From: Plantactinospora sp. KBS50
GTDB lineage: Bacteria; Actinomycetota; Actinomycetes; Mycobacteriales; Micromonosporaceae
Length of the DNA stretch: 64,000 nucleotides
NCBI RefSeq assembly: GCF_002285795.1
Contig: NZ_CP022961.1
Coordinates: 434,001-498,000 of the forward strand
Direction: 5' to 3'
Part shown: positions 56,680 through 64,000 of the stretch, in pieces
How positions within the stretch are numbered: the first letter of the stretch is position 1
How the letters are laid out: the number at the start of each line of letters is the position of its first letter
Program-made: the position numbers and the translations under genes
The notes under the pieces: model-generated
Database searches by the model: none
Told to the model about the DNA's origin: nothing
Seen by the model: only the letters and a program-made list of their open reading frames with translations

Positions 56680-57437
56680 TGGGCCCGGGCTGGTCCGCCA
56701 TGCTCGCCGTGGTCCTGCTGGTGCCGCCGGTCGCGCTCGGCGTGGCCCGGTACCGCCGGCCCGGTCGCCGGCTGCGTCGGCTGCGGCTTCGCGGGTACGG
56801 GCCGCCCGCGCACACCGTGGCACGGCCGGGTCCCCGCCGGCGCCGGCCCGACCGGCTGCGGCTGGCCTGCACGCTGGTCGGGACGGCCACCGCACTGCTG
56901 CTGGGTGGCTGGTTCGGGCTGGTGGCCGCGACGTTCGTGACGGCCGGCCTCGACGGTTGGCTGCGCCGGCTGGAGCCGGCCGAGGTACGCCGCCGGCGAC
57001 TGGCGGAGGCCGCCGACCTGCCGCTCGCGGCGGATCTGGTCGGTGCCGTGCTGCGCGCGGGCGCGCCCACGGACCGGGCGGTCGGCACGGTCGCCGAGGC
57101 GATCGGCGGGCCGCTGGGCGAACGGTTGCTGCGGGTGGCCCGCATGTTGCGGCTGGGCGGCACGGTCGAGGAGGCGTGGGCGCAACTCGGCGCGACGGAC
57201 GGCGCCCGCCGGATGGCCGCCGCCGCCATCAGGTCGGCCCGGAGCGGGGCGGCGCTGTCCGGGACGCTGTCCCGGCTGGCCGAGGACCTGCGCGTGGACC
57301 GCGCCACGCTCGCCGAGACGGCCGCGCGCCGGGCCGGCGTGCTGGTGGTGCTGCCGCTGGGCCTGTGTTTCCTGCCCGCCTTCATTCTCGCCGGCCTGGT
57401 GCCGGTGATCGTCGCCGTGCTCGGCGGCGTGCTGTGA
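56679..57437 (+). CDS. TadC-like inner-membrane pilus assembly protein
   Basis: A 252-residue T2SSF-domain protein. Helices lie near residues 8-22, 64-92 and 222-248. The cytoplasmic part has LAEAADLPLAADLVGAVLRA and AAIRSARSGAALSGTLSRLA, typical of TadC. With TadB it forms the platform in the inner membrane. ATG 56679. Confidence 0.82.
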   Translation: MGPGWSAMLAVVLLVPPVALGVARYRRPGRRLRRLRLRGYGPPAHTVARPGPRRRRPDRLRLACTLVGTATALLLGGWFGLVAATFVTAGLDGWLRRLEPAEVRRRRLAEAADLPLAADLVGAVLRAGAPTDRAVGTVAEAIGGPLGERLLRVARMLRLGGTVEEAWAQLGATDGARRMAAAAIRSARSGAALSGTLSRLAEDLRVDRATLAETAARRAGVLVVLPLGLCFLPAFILAGLVPVIVAVLGGVL

Positions 57438-57468
57438 CCCCGTTGCCCAAAGAGACAAGGAGCACCCC

Positions 57469-57636
57469 GTGCGCACTCTGATCCATCGCCTGCGCGACGA
57501 CGCCGGTATGAACACCGCCGAGTACGCGGTCGGTACTTTGGCCGCCGTCGCCTTCGCGGGAATCCTGCTGAAGGTCCTCACCTCCAGCCACGTGCAGGCC
57601 GCGCTGACGGCGGTGATCGACCGGGCGTTGAAGTGA
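57469..57636 (+). CDS. Flp/TadE-type small pilin (DUF4244-like)
   Basis: A 55-residue pilin. The prepilin site G13-M14 with Glu at +5 (E18) in AGMNTAEYAVGTLAAVAFAG, then a hydrophobic helix, is the type IVb/Flp signature. Processing would leave a mature pilin of about 42 residues. It corresponds in place to the Rv3656c-type gene of M. tuberculosis. GTG 57469 has AAGGAG. It is likely the major pilin of the cluster. Confidence 0.82.
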   Translation: MRTLIHRLRDDAGMNTAEYAVGTLAAVAFAGILLKVLTSSHVQAALTAVIDRALK

Positions 57637-58145
57637 GCCGCTCGCCCCGGTCGGACCGGTCGCCCCGGTCGGACCGGTCGCCCCGGTCGGACCGGTCGCT
57701 CCGGTCGGACCGCGGCTCGTTCACGGCCGAGTTGGCAGCCGGTCTGCCGGCGTTGCTGCTGCTCCTGCTGACCGGTCTCGCCGCGGTGCAGGCCGTGACC
57801 GCAAAGGGACAGTGCCTGGACGCGGCGCGGGAGGCGGCACTCGCCGCGGCCCGCGGCCAGGACGGTGCCGAGGTCGCGGTCCGGGCCGCGCCGCCCGGGG
57901 CGAGGATCAGCATCACGATCCAGGACGACCGGGTGGAGGCGGCCGTCACGGCATCGGTACGCGCACTGGGCACCCGGCTGCCGGCAGTGCGGGTCGCTGC
58001 GAGCGCCGTCGCGGCGATCGAACCCGGCGGCGCGGAACCGGTCGCGGCCAGGCTCCCGGACCCGGCCCCATCCGGCGCTCCGCATCGGACCGACGCCGAC
58101 GCAGCGCAGCTGACCGGCACCGGCCGCCAGGGAGCGGCACGGTGA
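57633..58145 (+). CDS. TadE-like pseudopilin
   Basis: A 170-residue protein with a TadE-like prepilin motif G28-S29...E33 in DRGSFTAELAAGLPALLLLL and a following helix. The C-terminal part is periplasmic. The first 27 residues are SPRSDR repeated four times (57641-57712), more than homologs have. GTG 57633 overlaps the pilin stop. Confidence 0.8.
   Translation: MSRSPRSDRSPRSDRSPRSDRSLRSDRGSFTAELAAGLPALLLLLLTGLAAVQAVTAKGQCLDAAREAALAAARGQDGAEVAVRAAPPGARISITIQDDRVEAAVTASVRALGTRLPAVRVAASAVAAIEPGGAEPVAARLPDPAPSGAPHRTDADAAQLTGTGRQGAAR
57641..57712 (+). repeat. 18-bp in-frame repeat in the TadE gene
   Basis: Four units of CGGTCGCCCCGGTCGGAC (with slight variation) code for SPRSDR. Confidence 0.9.
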
Positions 58146-58546
58146 CCGGCCCGTCCGGGGCAGGGCGGGTGAACGGCCGGCGCCGGCCGCTCACGGCGGC
58201 CGGAGCCGACCGGGGCAGCGCGACGCTGTGGCTGCTCGCCGTCGGGCTGCTGCTCGTGGCGGCCGGCACCTTCGAGGCGGCGGCGGGTACGGCCCGGCTG
58301 GCCGGTCGGCAGGCGCAGGTCGCCGCGGACCTGGGCGCGCTGGCCGGGGCGATCCGGGCCGTCGAAGGCCCCGGCCCCGCCTGCGCCCGAGCCGCCGAGA
58401 TCGCCTCGGCCAACGGCGCCCGGCTGGTCGGCTGTCAGCTCGCCGGGCTCGACCTGCTGATCAGGGTCCGGGTCACGGTGCGCCCGGTGCCGTGGGCCGG
58501 TCGGGCGGTGCAGGCCAGTGCCCGTGCCGGTCCGGTCCGCGGCTGA
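58142..58546 (+). CDS. TadE-like protein of the helicase/secretion neighbourhood (Rv3654c type)
   Basis: A 134-residue protein with an N-terminal helix (DRGSATLWLLAVGLLLVAAG) and the conserved RLAGRQAQVAADLGALAGAI segment, with two Cys (ACARAAEIA and LVGCQLAG). It lacks the Glu at +5, so it may not be processed like a pilin. It is the last gene of the tad cluster. GTG 58142 overlaps the tadE stop. Confidence 0.8.
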   Translation: MTGPSGAGRVNGRRRPLTAAGADRGSATLWLLAVGLLLVAAGTFEAAAGTARLAGRQAQVAADLGALAGAIRAVEGPGPACARAAEIASANGARLVGCQLAGLDLLIRVRVTVRPVPWAGRAVQASARAGPVRG

Positions 58547-58652
58547 GCCGGTCCTGCCCGGCCCAGGGCTGAGCCTCCGGGGCTGAGCCGGTCCGGTCCG
58601 GGGCTGAGCCGGGCCGGCCGCCGTCGGCCACGGACGACCGGCCACCGCTCAC

Positions 58653-58688
58653 GTGTCGCAGTCGGCCCTCCGCGGGACTGCGCGACAC
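58653..58688. terminator. Bidirectional hairpin between tad cluster and LURP-one gene
   Basis: GTGTCGCAGTC (58653-58663) pairs with GACTGCGCGACAC (58676-58688) with a 2-base bulge, between two convergent genes. GGGGCTGAGCCGG repeats precede it (about 58547-58610). Confidence 0.55.
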
Positions 58689-58698
58689 AGGGACTGCG

Positions 58699-59277
58699 TC
58701 AGCGGGACTGCAGGGCGTCCAGGCCGACGGCCATCGCGATCACCAGGCGGCGATCCAGGCCGGGGTGCGGGATTTCGACCACGTACCGGTCGCGCAGTCC
58801 CCACTTCTTCACCACCGAGAACGCCACCTGGCCGTCGATGGTGAAGTCGAAGTGGTACGGCAGCCAGGAGAGCGAGTCGACGAACCGCCGTATCAGTGCC
58901 ACCGGCAGGCTGCGCTCCTGACCAACCGCCACACCGAGGCCCGGCTGCTCGACGTGCCAGGTCGAACGCAACAGCGACGCCTTGAAGTCCTTGCGGAACA
59001 GCCCGATCGGGGTGCCGCCGGCGTCCAGCACGTCGTAGGTCGCACCGAGGTCCATCACCTGCCGGGCCTTGAACCCCAGGACCGGCTGCTGCTTGCTGTC
59101 GTCGGTGTAGAGGGTGACCTGCTCCTTGAGGGCGAGCCGCTTCTGCTGCGCGAAGGCGATCATCCCGCCCTCCGACCCGTCGGGCGCGACGGTGTGCACC
59201 TCGTACTGGTTCACCATCATCCGGACCCGCTGCCGGATGAGAAGTTGCTGCTGCCCCTGTAGCTGGACAAGATCCAT
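58699..59277 (-). CDS. LURP-one/scramblase-like protein
   Basis: A 192-residue protein of the LURP-one-related (tubby-like) fold: LQGQQQLLIRQRVRMMVNQY, then IAFAQQKRLALKEQVTLYTD, FKARQVMDLGATYDVLDAGG and GLFRKDFKASLLRSTWHVEQ. No signal peptide. Role unknown; the fold may bind lipids. ATG 59277 has GAGGAG upstream. Ends near the convergent tad cluster. Confidence 0.85.
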   Translation of the reverse strand: MDLVQLQGQQQLLIRQRVRMMVNQYEVHTVAPDGSEGGMIAFAQQKRLALKEQVTLYTDDSKQQPVLGFKARQVMDLGATYDVLDAGGTPIGLFRKDFKASLLRSTWHVEQPGLGVAVGQERSLPVALIRRFVDSLSWLPYHFDFTIDGQVAFSVVKKWGLRDRYVVEIPHPGLDRRLVIAMAVGLDALQSR

Positions 59278-59385
59278 CTTCGCTCCTCGCCTGATAGTCC
59301 GCGGGAGTCTTACACATGCTGTCCAGGCCCGATGCCCGCCGACGGCACGGAACCCGGACCGCCGGACCGGGTGGCGGCACCGCCG

Positions 59386-61845
59386 TCAGTCGGCCTCGGC
59401 CGGCAGGTTGGCCAGCACCGCGTCCAGGACGGCCACCGCCGGACCCTTGGCCAGCGGATTGTTGCCGTTCCCGCACTTGGGCGACTGGACGCACGAGGGG
59501 CACCCGGACTCGCAGCCGCACTCGGTGATGGCCGCCCGGGTGGCCCGCAGCCAGGCCTGCGCCGCCTGGTAGGCCCGTTCGGCGAACCCGGCGCCGCCGG
59601 GATGCCCGTCGTAGACGAAGACGGTGGGTGCCTCGGTGTCCGGGTGCAGCGCGGTGGAGAGACCGCCGATGTCCCACCGGTCGCAGGTGGCGACCAGCGG
59701 CAGCAGGCCGATCGCCGCGTGCTCGGCCGCGTGCAGCGCACCGGGCACGTCGGGGGGTTCCACGCCGGCCCGGTCGAGCGCCTGCGGGGAGATGGTGAAC
59801 CACACGGCGACCGTGCGCAGCTCGCGGACCGGCAGGTCCAGCGGCCGGGTGTCCAGCACCTCGCCGGTGGCGATCCGGCGCCGCTGGTACGACACGACCT
59901 GGCTGGTCACGTCGACCTCGCCGAGGAACATGCCGACCGGTCCGGCGTCGACGTACGACCGCACCGAGACCACGGACAGCGAGGTGACGTCCCGGGCGTG
60001 GGTGGACCAGTCCGGCTCCTGCGCGTGCACCAGCGCGCACGCGCCGTCCAGGTCCAGCTCATCCACGACGTACGAGATGCCCTGGTGCAGGTGCACGGCG
60101 CCAGGGTGGACGAGGAAGTGCGCCGAGGACTCCTCGACGGTCCCGAGCAGCCGGCCGGTGGCCGACTCGACCACGCACACCGGGGTACCGCCGGTGCCCC
60201 GCAGGTCCACCTCCGGCCGCCCGGCGTGCCGCCAGTACCAGCCGGTCGGGCGGCGGCGCAGCGCGCCCGAGTCGGTCAGTTCCGCCACGGCCTCCGCCGC
60301 GCCCGGCCCGAAGAGATCCAGATCGGCGGTGGTGAGCGGGGCCTCGACGGCGGCGCAGCAGAGCTGCGGACCCAACACGTACGGGTTGCTCGGGTCCAGC
60401 ACGGTCGCCTCGACCGGCCGCCCGAACAGGGCCTCCGGATGGTGCACCAGATAGGTGTCCAGCGGGTCGTCCCGGGCCACCAGCACCGCCAGCGCGGCGC
60501 CACCGGACCGTCCGGCCCGGCCCGCCTGCTGCCAGAGCGAGGCCCGGGTGCCCGGGTACCCGCAGATCAACACCGCGTCCAGGCCGGTCAGGTCGACGCC
60601 CAGCTCCAGCGCGTTGGTGGAGGCCAGCCCGAGCAGTTCGCCGGAGAGCAACGCCCGTTCCAGCGCCCGGCGTTCCTCGCGCAGGTATCCCGACCGGTAG
60701 GCGGCGACCCGCCGGCCGAGGCCGGGAACAGCCTCGTCGAGCGAGCGCCGGGCCACCGTCGCGATCACCTCCGCGCCGCGCCGGGACCGCACGAACGCCA
60801 GCGTACGGGTGCCGGCCGCGACCGCGTCGGCGAGCAGATCGGCCGTCTCGCGTACCGCGGACCGGCGGATCTGGGCCAGCTCGGCGTCCGTCCCGGCGGC
60901 GCCGGCCGCGGTGCCGTCCTCGTCGGTGCGCGGCAGCAGCGGCGGCTCCCACAGCGCGAAGGTCATGGCGCCGCGCGGCGAGGCGTCGGCGGTCACCGCG
61001 GTCACCGGCAGGCCGGTCAGCCGTTGCGCCGCCGCCGCCGGATCGCCGGCCGTCGCCGAGGCCAGCACGAACACCGGCCGCGCCGGCGCCGCGACGGTCC
61101 GGGCCGCACCGCCGGTACGTCCGATCCCGCCGGCCCCCCGACCCGCCCCGCCCGCGCCGTACCGGGCGGCCTGGCGGCGCAGCCGGCGCAGCACGTGTGC
61201 CACGTGCGAGCCGAACACCCCGCGGTACGCGTGGCACTCGTCGACGATCACGAAGGCGAGCCGGCGCAGGAAGCTCGACCAGCGGGCATGGCCCGGCAGG
61301 ATCCCGTGGTGCAGCATGTCCGGGTTGGTCAGCACGAACCGGGAGTGCTGCCGGATCCAGTCCCGCTCCGCCTGCGGCGTGTCACCGTCGTAGACGGCCG
61401 GGCGCACCTCCGGCAGGCCCAACTCGGCGAGCGCCCGCAACTGGTCGGCGGCAAGCGCCTTGGTCGGCGCCAGGTACAGCACCGTGGCCCGCGGGTCGGC
61501 GAGCAGGGTGGCCAGCGCGGGCAACTGGTACGCCAGGGACTTGCCCGAGGCGGTGCCGGTGGCAACCACCACATGTTGTCCCCGGTACGCCAGCCCGGCC
61601 GCCTCCACCTGGTGCCGCCACGGGGTGACCACGCCCCGCTCCACGAACGCCTTGCGCAGTTCGTCCGGCGCCCACAACGGCCAGTCCGCGGACGTACCGG
61701 CGCTGGCCGGCACCTGTTCGACATGGGTGACCGGGTCGGCGGCCGTGCGGGCGCGGAGCCGGCGCAGCAGATCCGCCGGGCCGGGATCGGCCGGCGGCGT
61801 TCGGTCGGCCCCGCAGCCCGCCGGTACGGTGGCTTCGGAGGTCAC
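59386..61845 (-). CDS. DEAD/DEAH-box helicase (helicase/secretion neighbourhood)
   Basis: An 819-residue SF2 helicase. Motif I is ATGTASGKS (95-103), motif II is DECH in FVIVDECHAYRG, motif III is VLASATAGDP and motif VI is LWQQAGRAGRSG. The C-terminal DUF1998 domain has the Cys cluster ECGCESGCPSCVQSPKCGN, which probably holds Zn or Fe-S. It resembles the MrfA/Hrq1 and Rv3649 group, linked to DNA repair. GTG 61845 is chosen, although the frame stays open to 62652, because the upstream part is Arg/Pro-rich and overlaps the STAS gene. Confidence 0.9.
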   Translation of the reverse strand: MTSEATVPAGCGADRTPPADPGPADLLRRLRARTAADPVTHVEQVPASAGTSADWPLWAPDELRKAFVERGVVTPWRHQVEAAGLAYRGQHVVVATGTASGKSLAYQLPALATLLADPRATVLYLAPTKALAADQLRALAELGLPEVRPAVYDGDTPQAERDWIRQHSRFVLTNPDMLHHGILPGHARWSSFLRRLAFVIVDECHAYRGVFGSHVAHVLRRLRRQAARYGAGGAGRGAGGIGRTGGAARTVAAPARPVFVLASATAGDPAAAAQRLTGLPVTAVTADASPRGAMTFALWEPPLLPRTDEDGTAAGAAGTDAELAQIRRSAVRETADLLADAVAAGTRTLAFVRSRRGAEVIATVARRSLDEAVPGLGRRVAAYRSGYLREERRALERALLSGELLGLASTNALELGVDLTGLDAVLICGYPGTRASLWQQAGRAGRSGGAALAVLVARDDPLDTYLVHHPEALFGRPVEATVLDPSNPYVLGPQLCCAAVEAPLTTADLDLFGPGAAEAVAELTDSGALRRRPTGWYWRHAGRPEVDLRGTGGTPVCVVESATGRLLGTVEESSAHFLVHPGAVHLHQGISYVVDELDLDGACALVHAQEPDWSTHARDVTSLSVVSVRSYVDAGPVGMFLGEVDVTSQVVSYQRRRIATGEVLDTRPLDLPVRELRTVAVWFTISPQALDRAGVEPPDVPGALHAAEHAAIGLLPLVATCDRWDIGGLSTALHPDTEAPTVFVYDGHPGGAGFAERAYQAAQAWLRATRAAITECGCESGCPSCVQSPKCGNGNNPLAKGPAVAVLDAVLANLPAEAD

Positions 61846-62022
61846 ACCCTGCACTCTTGCACCCGTGCGACCGTCATGGAACAACCGGGTGCGGGGTAAT
61901 GGGTACCCCCGCGGGGTGACGGCCGGTGCGGTCGCGCGGACCCGATGGTTAGATGCCCAGTGCACGCCGCCAACGGCGGTGGGCAGGATCCTGGACAGTG
62001 TGAACGTCCCGGAGGAGGACCC

Positions 62023-62379
62023 ATGGAGCTTTCGCTGGCGACCCGCACCGTCGCCGACCACACGGTGCTGGAGGTCGGTGGCGAGGTCGACGTCTACACC
62101 GCGCCGCGGCTGCGTGAACGACTCATCGAGTTGATCGACGGCGGGGCGCGGAACGTGATCGTCGACCTGGGGCGGGTGGACTTCCTGGACTCCACCGGCC
62201 TCGGCGTTCTGGTCGGCGCGCTCAAACGACTGCGCGCGGTACGCGGAACGTTCGGCCTGGTCTGCGACAAGGAACCACTGCTCAAGATCTTCCGGATCAC
62301 CGCGCTGGATCAGGTGTTTCCGCTGCACCCGACGGTCGACGCCGCGATCGCGGCCGACTCGTCCGGTCCCGACGCGTGA
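62023..62379 (+). CDS. STAS-domain anti-anti-sigma factor
   Basis: A 118-residue protein of the SpoIIAA/BldG group. [15 protein letters not shown], then [20 protein letters not shown] with S57 as the expected phosphorylation site. It would bind and free an anti-sigma kinase partner. ATG 62023 has GGAGGAGGA. The next gene overlaps it and is a GHKL protein. Confidence 0.9.
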   Translation: MELSLATRTVADHTVLEVGGEVDVYTAPRLRERLIELIDGGARNVIVDLGRVDFLDSTGLGVLVGALKRLRAVRGTFGLVCDKEPLLKIFRITALDQVFPLHPTVDAAIAADSSGPDA

Positions 62380-62813
62380 TGTCGACGGTCCGCCTCTCCT
62401 TCTCACCCGCTCCGGTGCACGTCCGCACGGCCCGCCTCGTCGGGGTGGCCGTCGCCCGCCGGGCCGGGGTGGCGGAGGAGTTGCTGGACGAGGTCCGGCT
62501 GGCGATCGGGGAGGCCTGCACGCGGGCCGTCGCGCTGCACCGCCAGTACGAGCTTTCCGACCTGGTGCTGATGGAGATGGCCGACCAGGGCAGCTACACC
62601 GTGCGGGTGATCGACCGGGCACCGGTCGAGGCCGGCCTCGGACTGGCCGCACTGCCCCCGGACGAACTGGCCGACGAGGCGCTCACCGACGAGGCGCTCA
62701 CCACCGGGGTGGGATTCGCCCTGCTCGCCGGGTTCGTGGAGGACCTTCAGGTGCGGCCGGTGGACGAGGGGATCGGGACCGAGGTCCGGATGGTCTGGCC
62801 GATCGGCCGCTAG
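62376..62813 (+). CDS. GHKL ATPase-like regulatory protein, degenerate
   Basis: A 145-residue protein of the anti-sigma kinase (RsbW/SpoIIAB) fold: [20 protein letters not shown] has the N-box position with Glu, but the invariant Asn is Arg (EACTRAV). The G1 box is also poor ([10 protein letters not shown] instead of DxGxG). ATP binding is thus doubtful. It overlaps the STAS gene and is probably its partner. GTG 62376 or ATG 62379. The 252 bases after it lead to hppA. Confidence 0.8.
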   Translation: MMSTVRLSFSPAPVHVRTARLVGVAVARRAGVAEELLDEVRLAIGEACTRAVALHRQYELSDLVLMEMADQGSYTVRVIDRAPVEAGLGLAALPPDELADEALTDEALTTGVGFALLAGFVEDLQVRPVDEGIGTEVRMVWPIGR

Positions 62814-62911
62814 CCCCTCCGGCTCTGGCTGGCCGCGGCCCACCGGGGCTGGGCTGCGGCGGTGTGCCGCGGACAATGATGAAGATCATCAGCTGTTGGT
62901 GGCCCTCGGTG

Positions 62912-62940
62912 TGAGTTCCGACACGGCGGCCGACTAGAGT
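62912..62940 (+). promoter_or_regulatory. Possible hppA promoter (TGAGTT - 17 - TAGAGT)
   Basis: TAGAGT at 62935-62940 fits the -10 pattern; the -35 at 62912-62917 is weak. The start codon of hppA is 126 bases downstream, leaving a long leader with an AGGAGGA ribosome site. Confidence 0.35.
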
Positions 62941-63065
62941 ACCCGGGGTGATCAGCAAAAGCCCTGGTCCCGCCGGATGCGGGAGCGGGTCGCTGCTCCC
63001 TGCGTAGTGAGGCCGGGCCGGTTCGTCCGCGGTCCGGCACGACTGTTCGGTACAGGAGGACATAG

Positions 63066-64000
63066 ATGTCCGGGACCTTGGTCGCCGCGGATGGCGGCTT
63101 GTCCCTCACCGGCGCGAACCTGTCGTACGCCATCATCGCCGCGGTCATCGCGCTGGTGGCGCTCGGCTTCGCCGCCGCTCTCTCCAGGGCGGTGCTGGCG
63201 GCCGGTAAGGGAACCACGCGGATGCAGGAGATCTCCGGGGCGGTCCAGGAGGGCGCCTCGGCCTACCTGCTCCGCCAGTTCAGAACCCTCGCCATTTTCG
63301 TCGTGATCGCGGTCGTACTGCTCTTCCTGCTGCCGGTGCACGACACCGCCGGCAGCGAGACCTGGGTCAAGATCGGCCGCTCGCTGTTCTTCGTGGTCGG
63401 CGCGGTGTTCAGCGCCACCATCGGCGGCGCCGGCATGGCCCTGGCGACCCGGGCCAACCTGCGGGTCGCGGCGGCCGCGCGGGAGGCGACCGGCGGCCGG
63501 GAAGCGGCCATGAAGGTGGCCTTCCGGACCGGCGGCGTGGTCGGGTTCCTCACCGTCGGGCTCGGCCTGTTCGGCGCCGCCCTGGTGGTCGTCATCTTCA
63601 AGGGTGACGCGCCGACGGTGCTGGAGGGCTTCGGCTTCGGCGCCGCGCTGCTGGCCATGTTCATGCGGGTCGGCGGCGGCATCTTCACCAAGGCCGCGGA
63701 CGTGGGCGCCGACCTGGTCGGCAAGGTCGAGCAGGGCATCCCCGAGGACGACCCGCGCAACGCCGCCACCATCGCCGACAACGTGGGCGACAACGTGGGC
63801 GACTGCGCCGGCATGGCGGCCGACCTGTTCGAGTCGTACGCCGTGACGCTGGTCGCCGCGCTCATCCTGGGCCGCGCCGCCTTCGGCGAGCACGGTCTGG
63901 TCTTCCCCCTGATCGTCTCCGGCATCGGCGCCGTGATCGCGATCATCGGTGTCTTCATCACCCGGCTGCGTCCCGGCGACCGGTCCGGGCTGACCGCCAT
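63066..64000 (+). CDS. hppA: Membrane-bound proton pyrophosphatase (H+-PPase), 5' part
   Basis: The first 311 residues of a multi-helix pump that uses pyrophosphate hydrolysis to move H+ (or Na+). GAVQEGASAYLLRQF is followed by GGGIFTKAADVGADLVGKVE (substrate site), GIPEDDPRNAATIADNVGDN and VGDCAGMAADLFESY (acidic Mg-PPi residues), all family hallmarks. The gene runs off the window, so the K+-dependence position cannot be seen. ATG 63066 has AGGAGGA upstream. No antiporter or PPi gene is adjacent. Confidence 0.95.
   Translation, partial: MSGTLVAADGGLSLTGANLSYAIIAAVIALVALGFAAALSRAVLAAGKGTTRMQEISGAVQEGASAYLLRQFRTLAIFVVIAVVLLFLLPVHDTAGSETWVKIGRSLFFVVGAVFSATIGGAGMALATRANLRVAAAAREATGGREAAMKVAFRTGGVVGFLTVGLGLFGAALVVVIFKGDAPTVLEGFGFGAALLAMFMRVGGGIFTKAADVGADLVGKVEQGIPEDDPRNAATIADNVGDNVGDCAGMAADLFESYAVTLVAALILGRAAFGEHGLVFPLIVSGIGAVIAIIGVFITRLRPGDRSGLTA

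Noticed and set aside
59332-61899. 855-codon plus-strand frame opposite the helicase
   Set aside because: No domain in the translation; the minus strand has all helicase motifs.
61846-62652. N-terminal extension of the helicase to 62652
   Set aside because: The added part is Arg/Pro-rich, lacks family similarity and overlaps the STAS and GHKL genes.

Overview
This is a very GC-rich (roughly 70%+) actinobacterial chromosome segment. Gene families and order point to Micromonosporaceae (Micromonospora, Plantactinospora or a relative), though genus cannot be fixed by reading alone. The main clues are a futalosine-type menaquinone pathway (MqnA, MqnC), a complete 14-gene NADH dehydrogenase operon, an ESX-type secretion fragment, and the order HAD hydrolase - 6C RNA - ssd - tad cluster - DEAH helicase, which as I recall also occurs around Rv3661-Rv3649 of Mycobacterium tuberculosis. 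I see no insertion sequence, prophage, CRISPR array, rRNA or tRNA.

Layout. 1-9.7 kb: the 3' end of an HNH endonuclease gene, mqnA, two translationally coupled beta-lactamase-fold proteins (minus strand), the phenylacetyl-CoA epoxidase operon paaABCDE (paaE carries a frameshift), and mqnC. 10-12.9 kb: an LPXTG-type surface protein, menG and a repeat-rich small protein. 12.9-32 kb: a geranylgeranyl-reductase-family flavoprotein, nuoA-N and a long-chain polyprenyl diphosphate synthase. A DtxR-type iron box and a Rex-type operator lie in front of the reductase gene. 32-37 kb: divergent MFS transporter and IclR regulator, an ECF sigma/anti-sigma pair with its own promoter, a RarD-like permease and a small holin-fold membrane protein. 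37-44 kb: EccB, two WXG100 proteins, a mycosin protease and a two-domain SseB-type protein with a small partner. 44-51.6 kb: an alpha/beta hydrolase lacking its nucleophile, a lipoprotein, a secreted M6 metalloprotease, acetyl-CoA synthetase and a degenerate Fic protein. 51.7-62 kb: HAD phosphatase, 6C small RNA, ssd and a tad/flp pilus cluster, a LURP-one protein and the DEAH helicase. 62-64 kb: STAS and GHKL regulators, then the 5' part of a membrane H+-pyrophosphatase gene.

How it fits together. Much of the window serves respiratory quinone metabolism: futalosine-pathway enzymes, the prenyl-chain synthase, ring methylation, probable side-chain saturation by the reductase, and complex I as the main user. 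The Rex and iron-box sites suggest that the reductase/nuo block responds to NADH/NAD+ ratio and iron. The paa operon and acs feed acetyl-CoA and succinyl-CoA metabolism.

A second theme is repeat expansion. In-frame GC-rich minisatellites occur inside the HNH protein, PaaC, the 12.4-kb protein, the SseB protein, Acs, TadA and TadE, and further tandem repeats fill several intergenic gaps. At tadA the repeat tract is followed by a reading frame that overruns about 500 bases into tadB. No wholly new system was proven. The strongest leads are the 6C RNA, the Rex/iron-box promoter, the repeat-expanded Acs and TadA, and the broken paaE.
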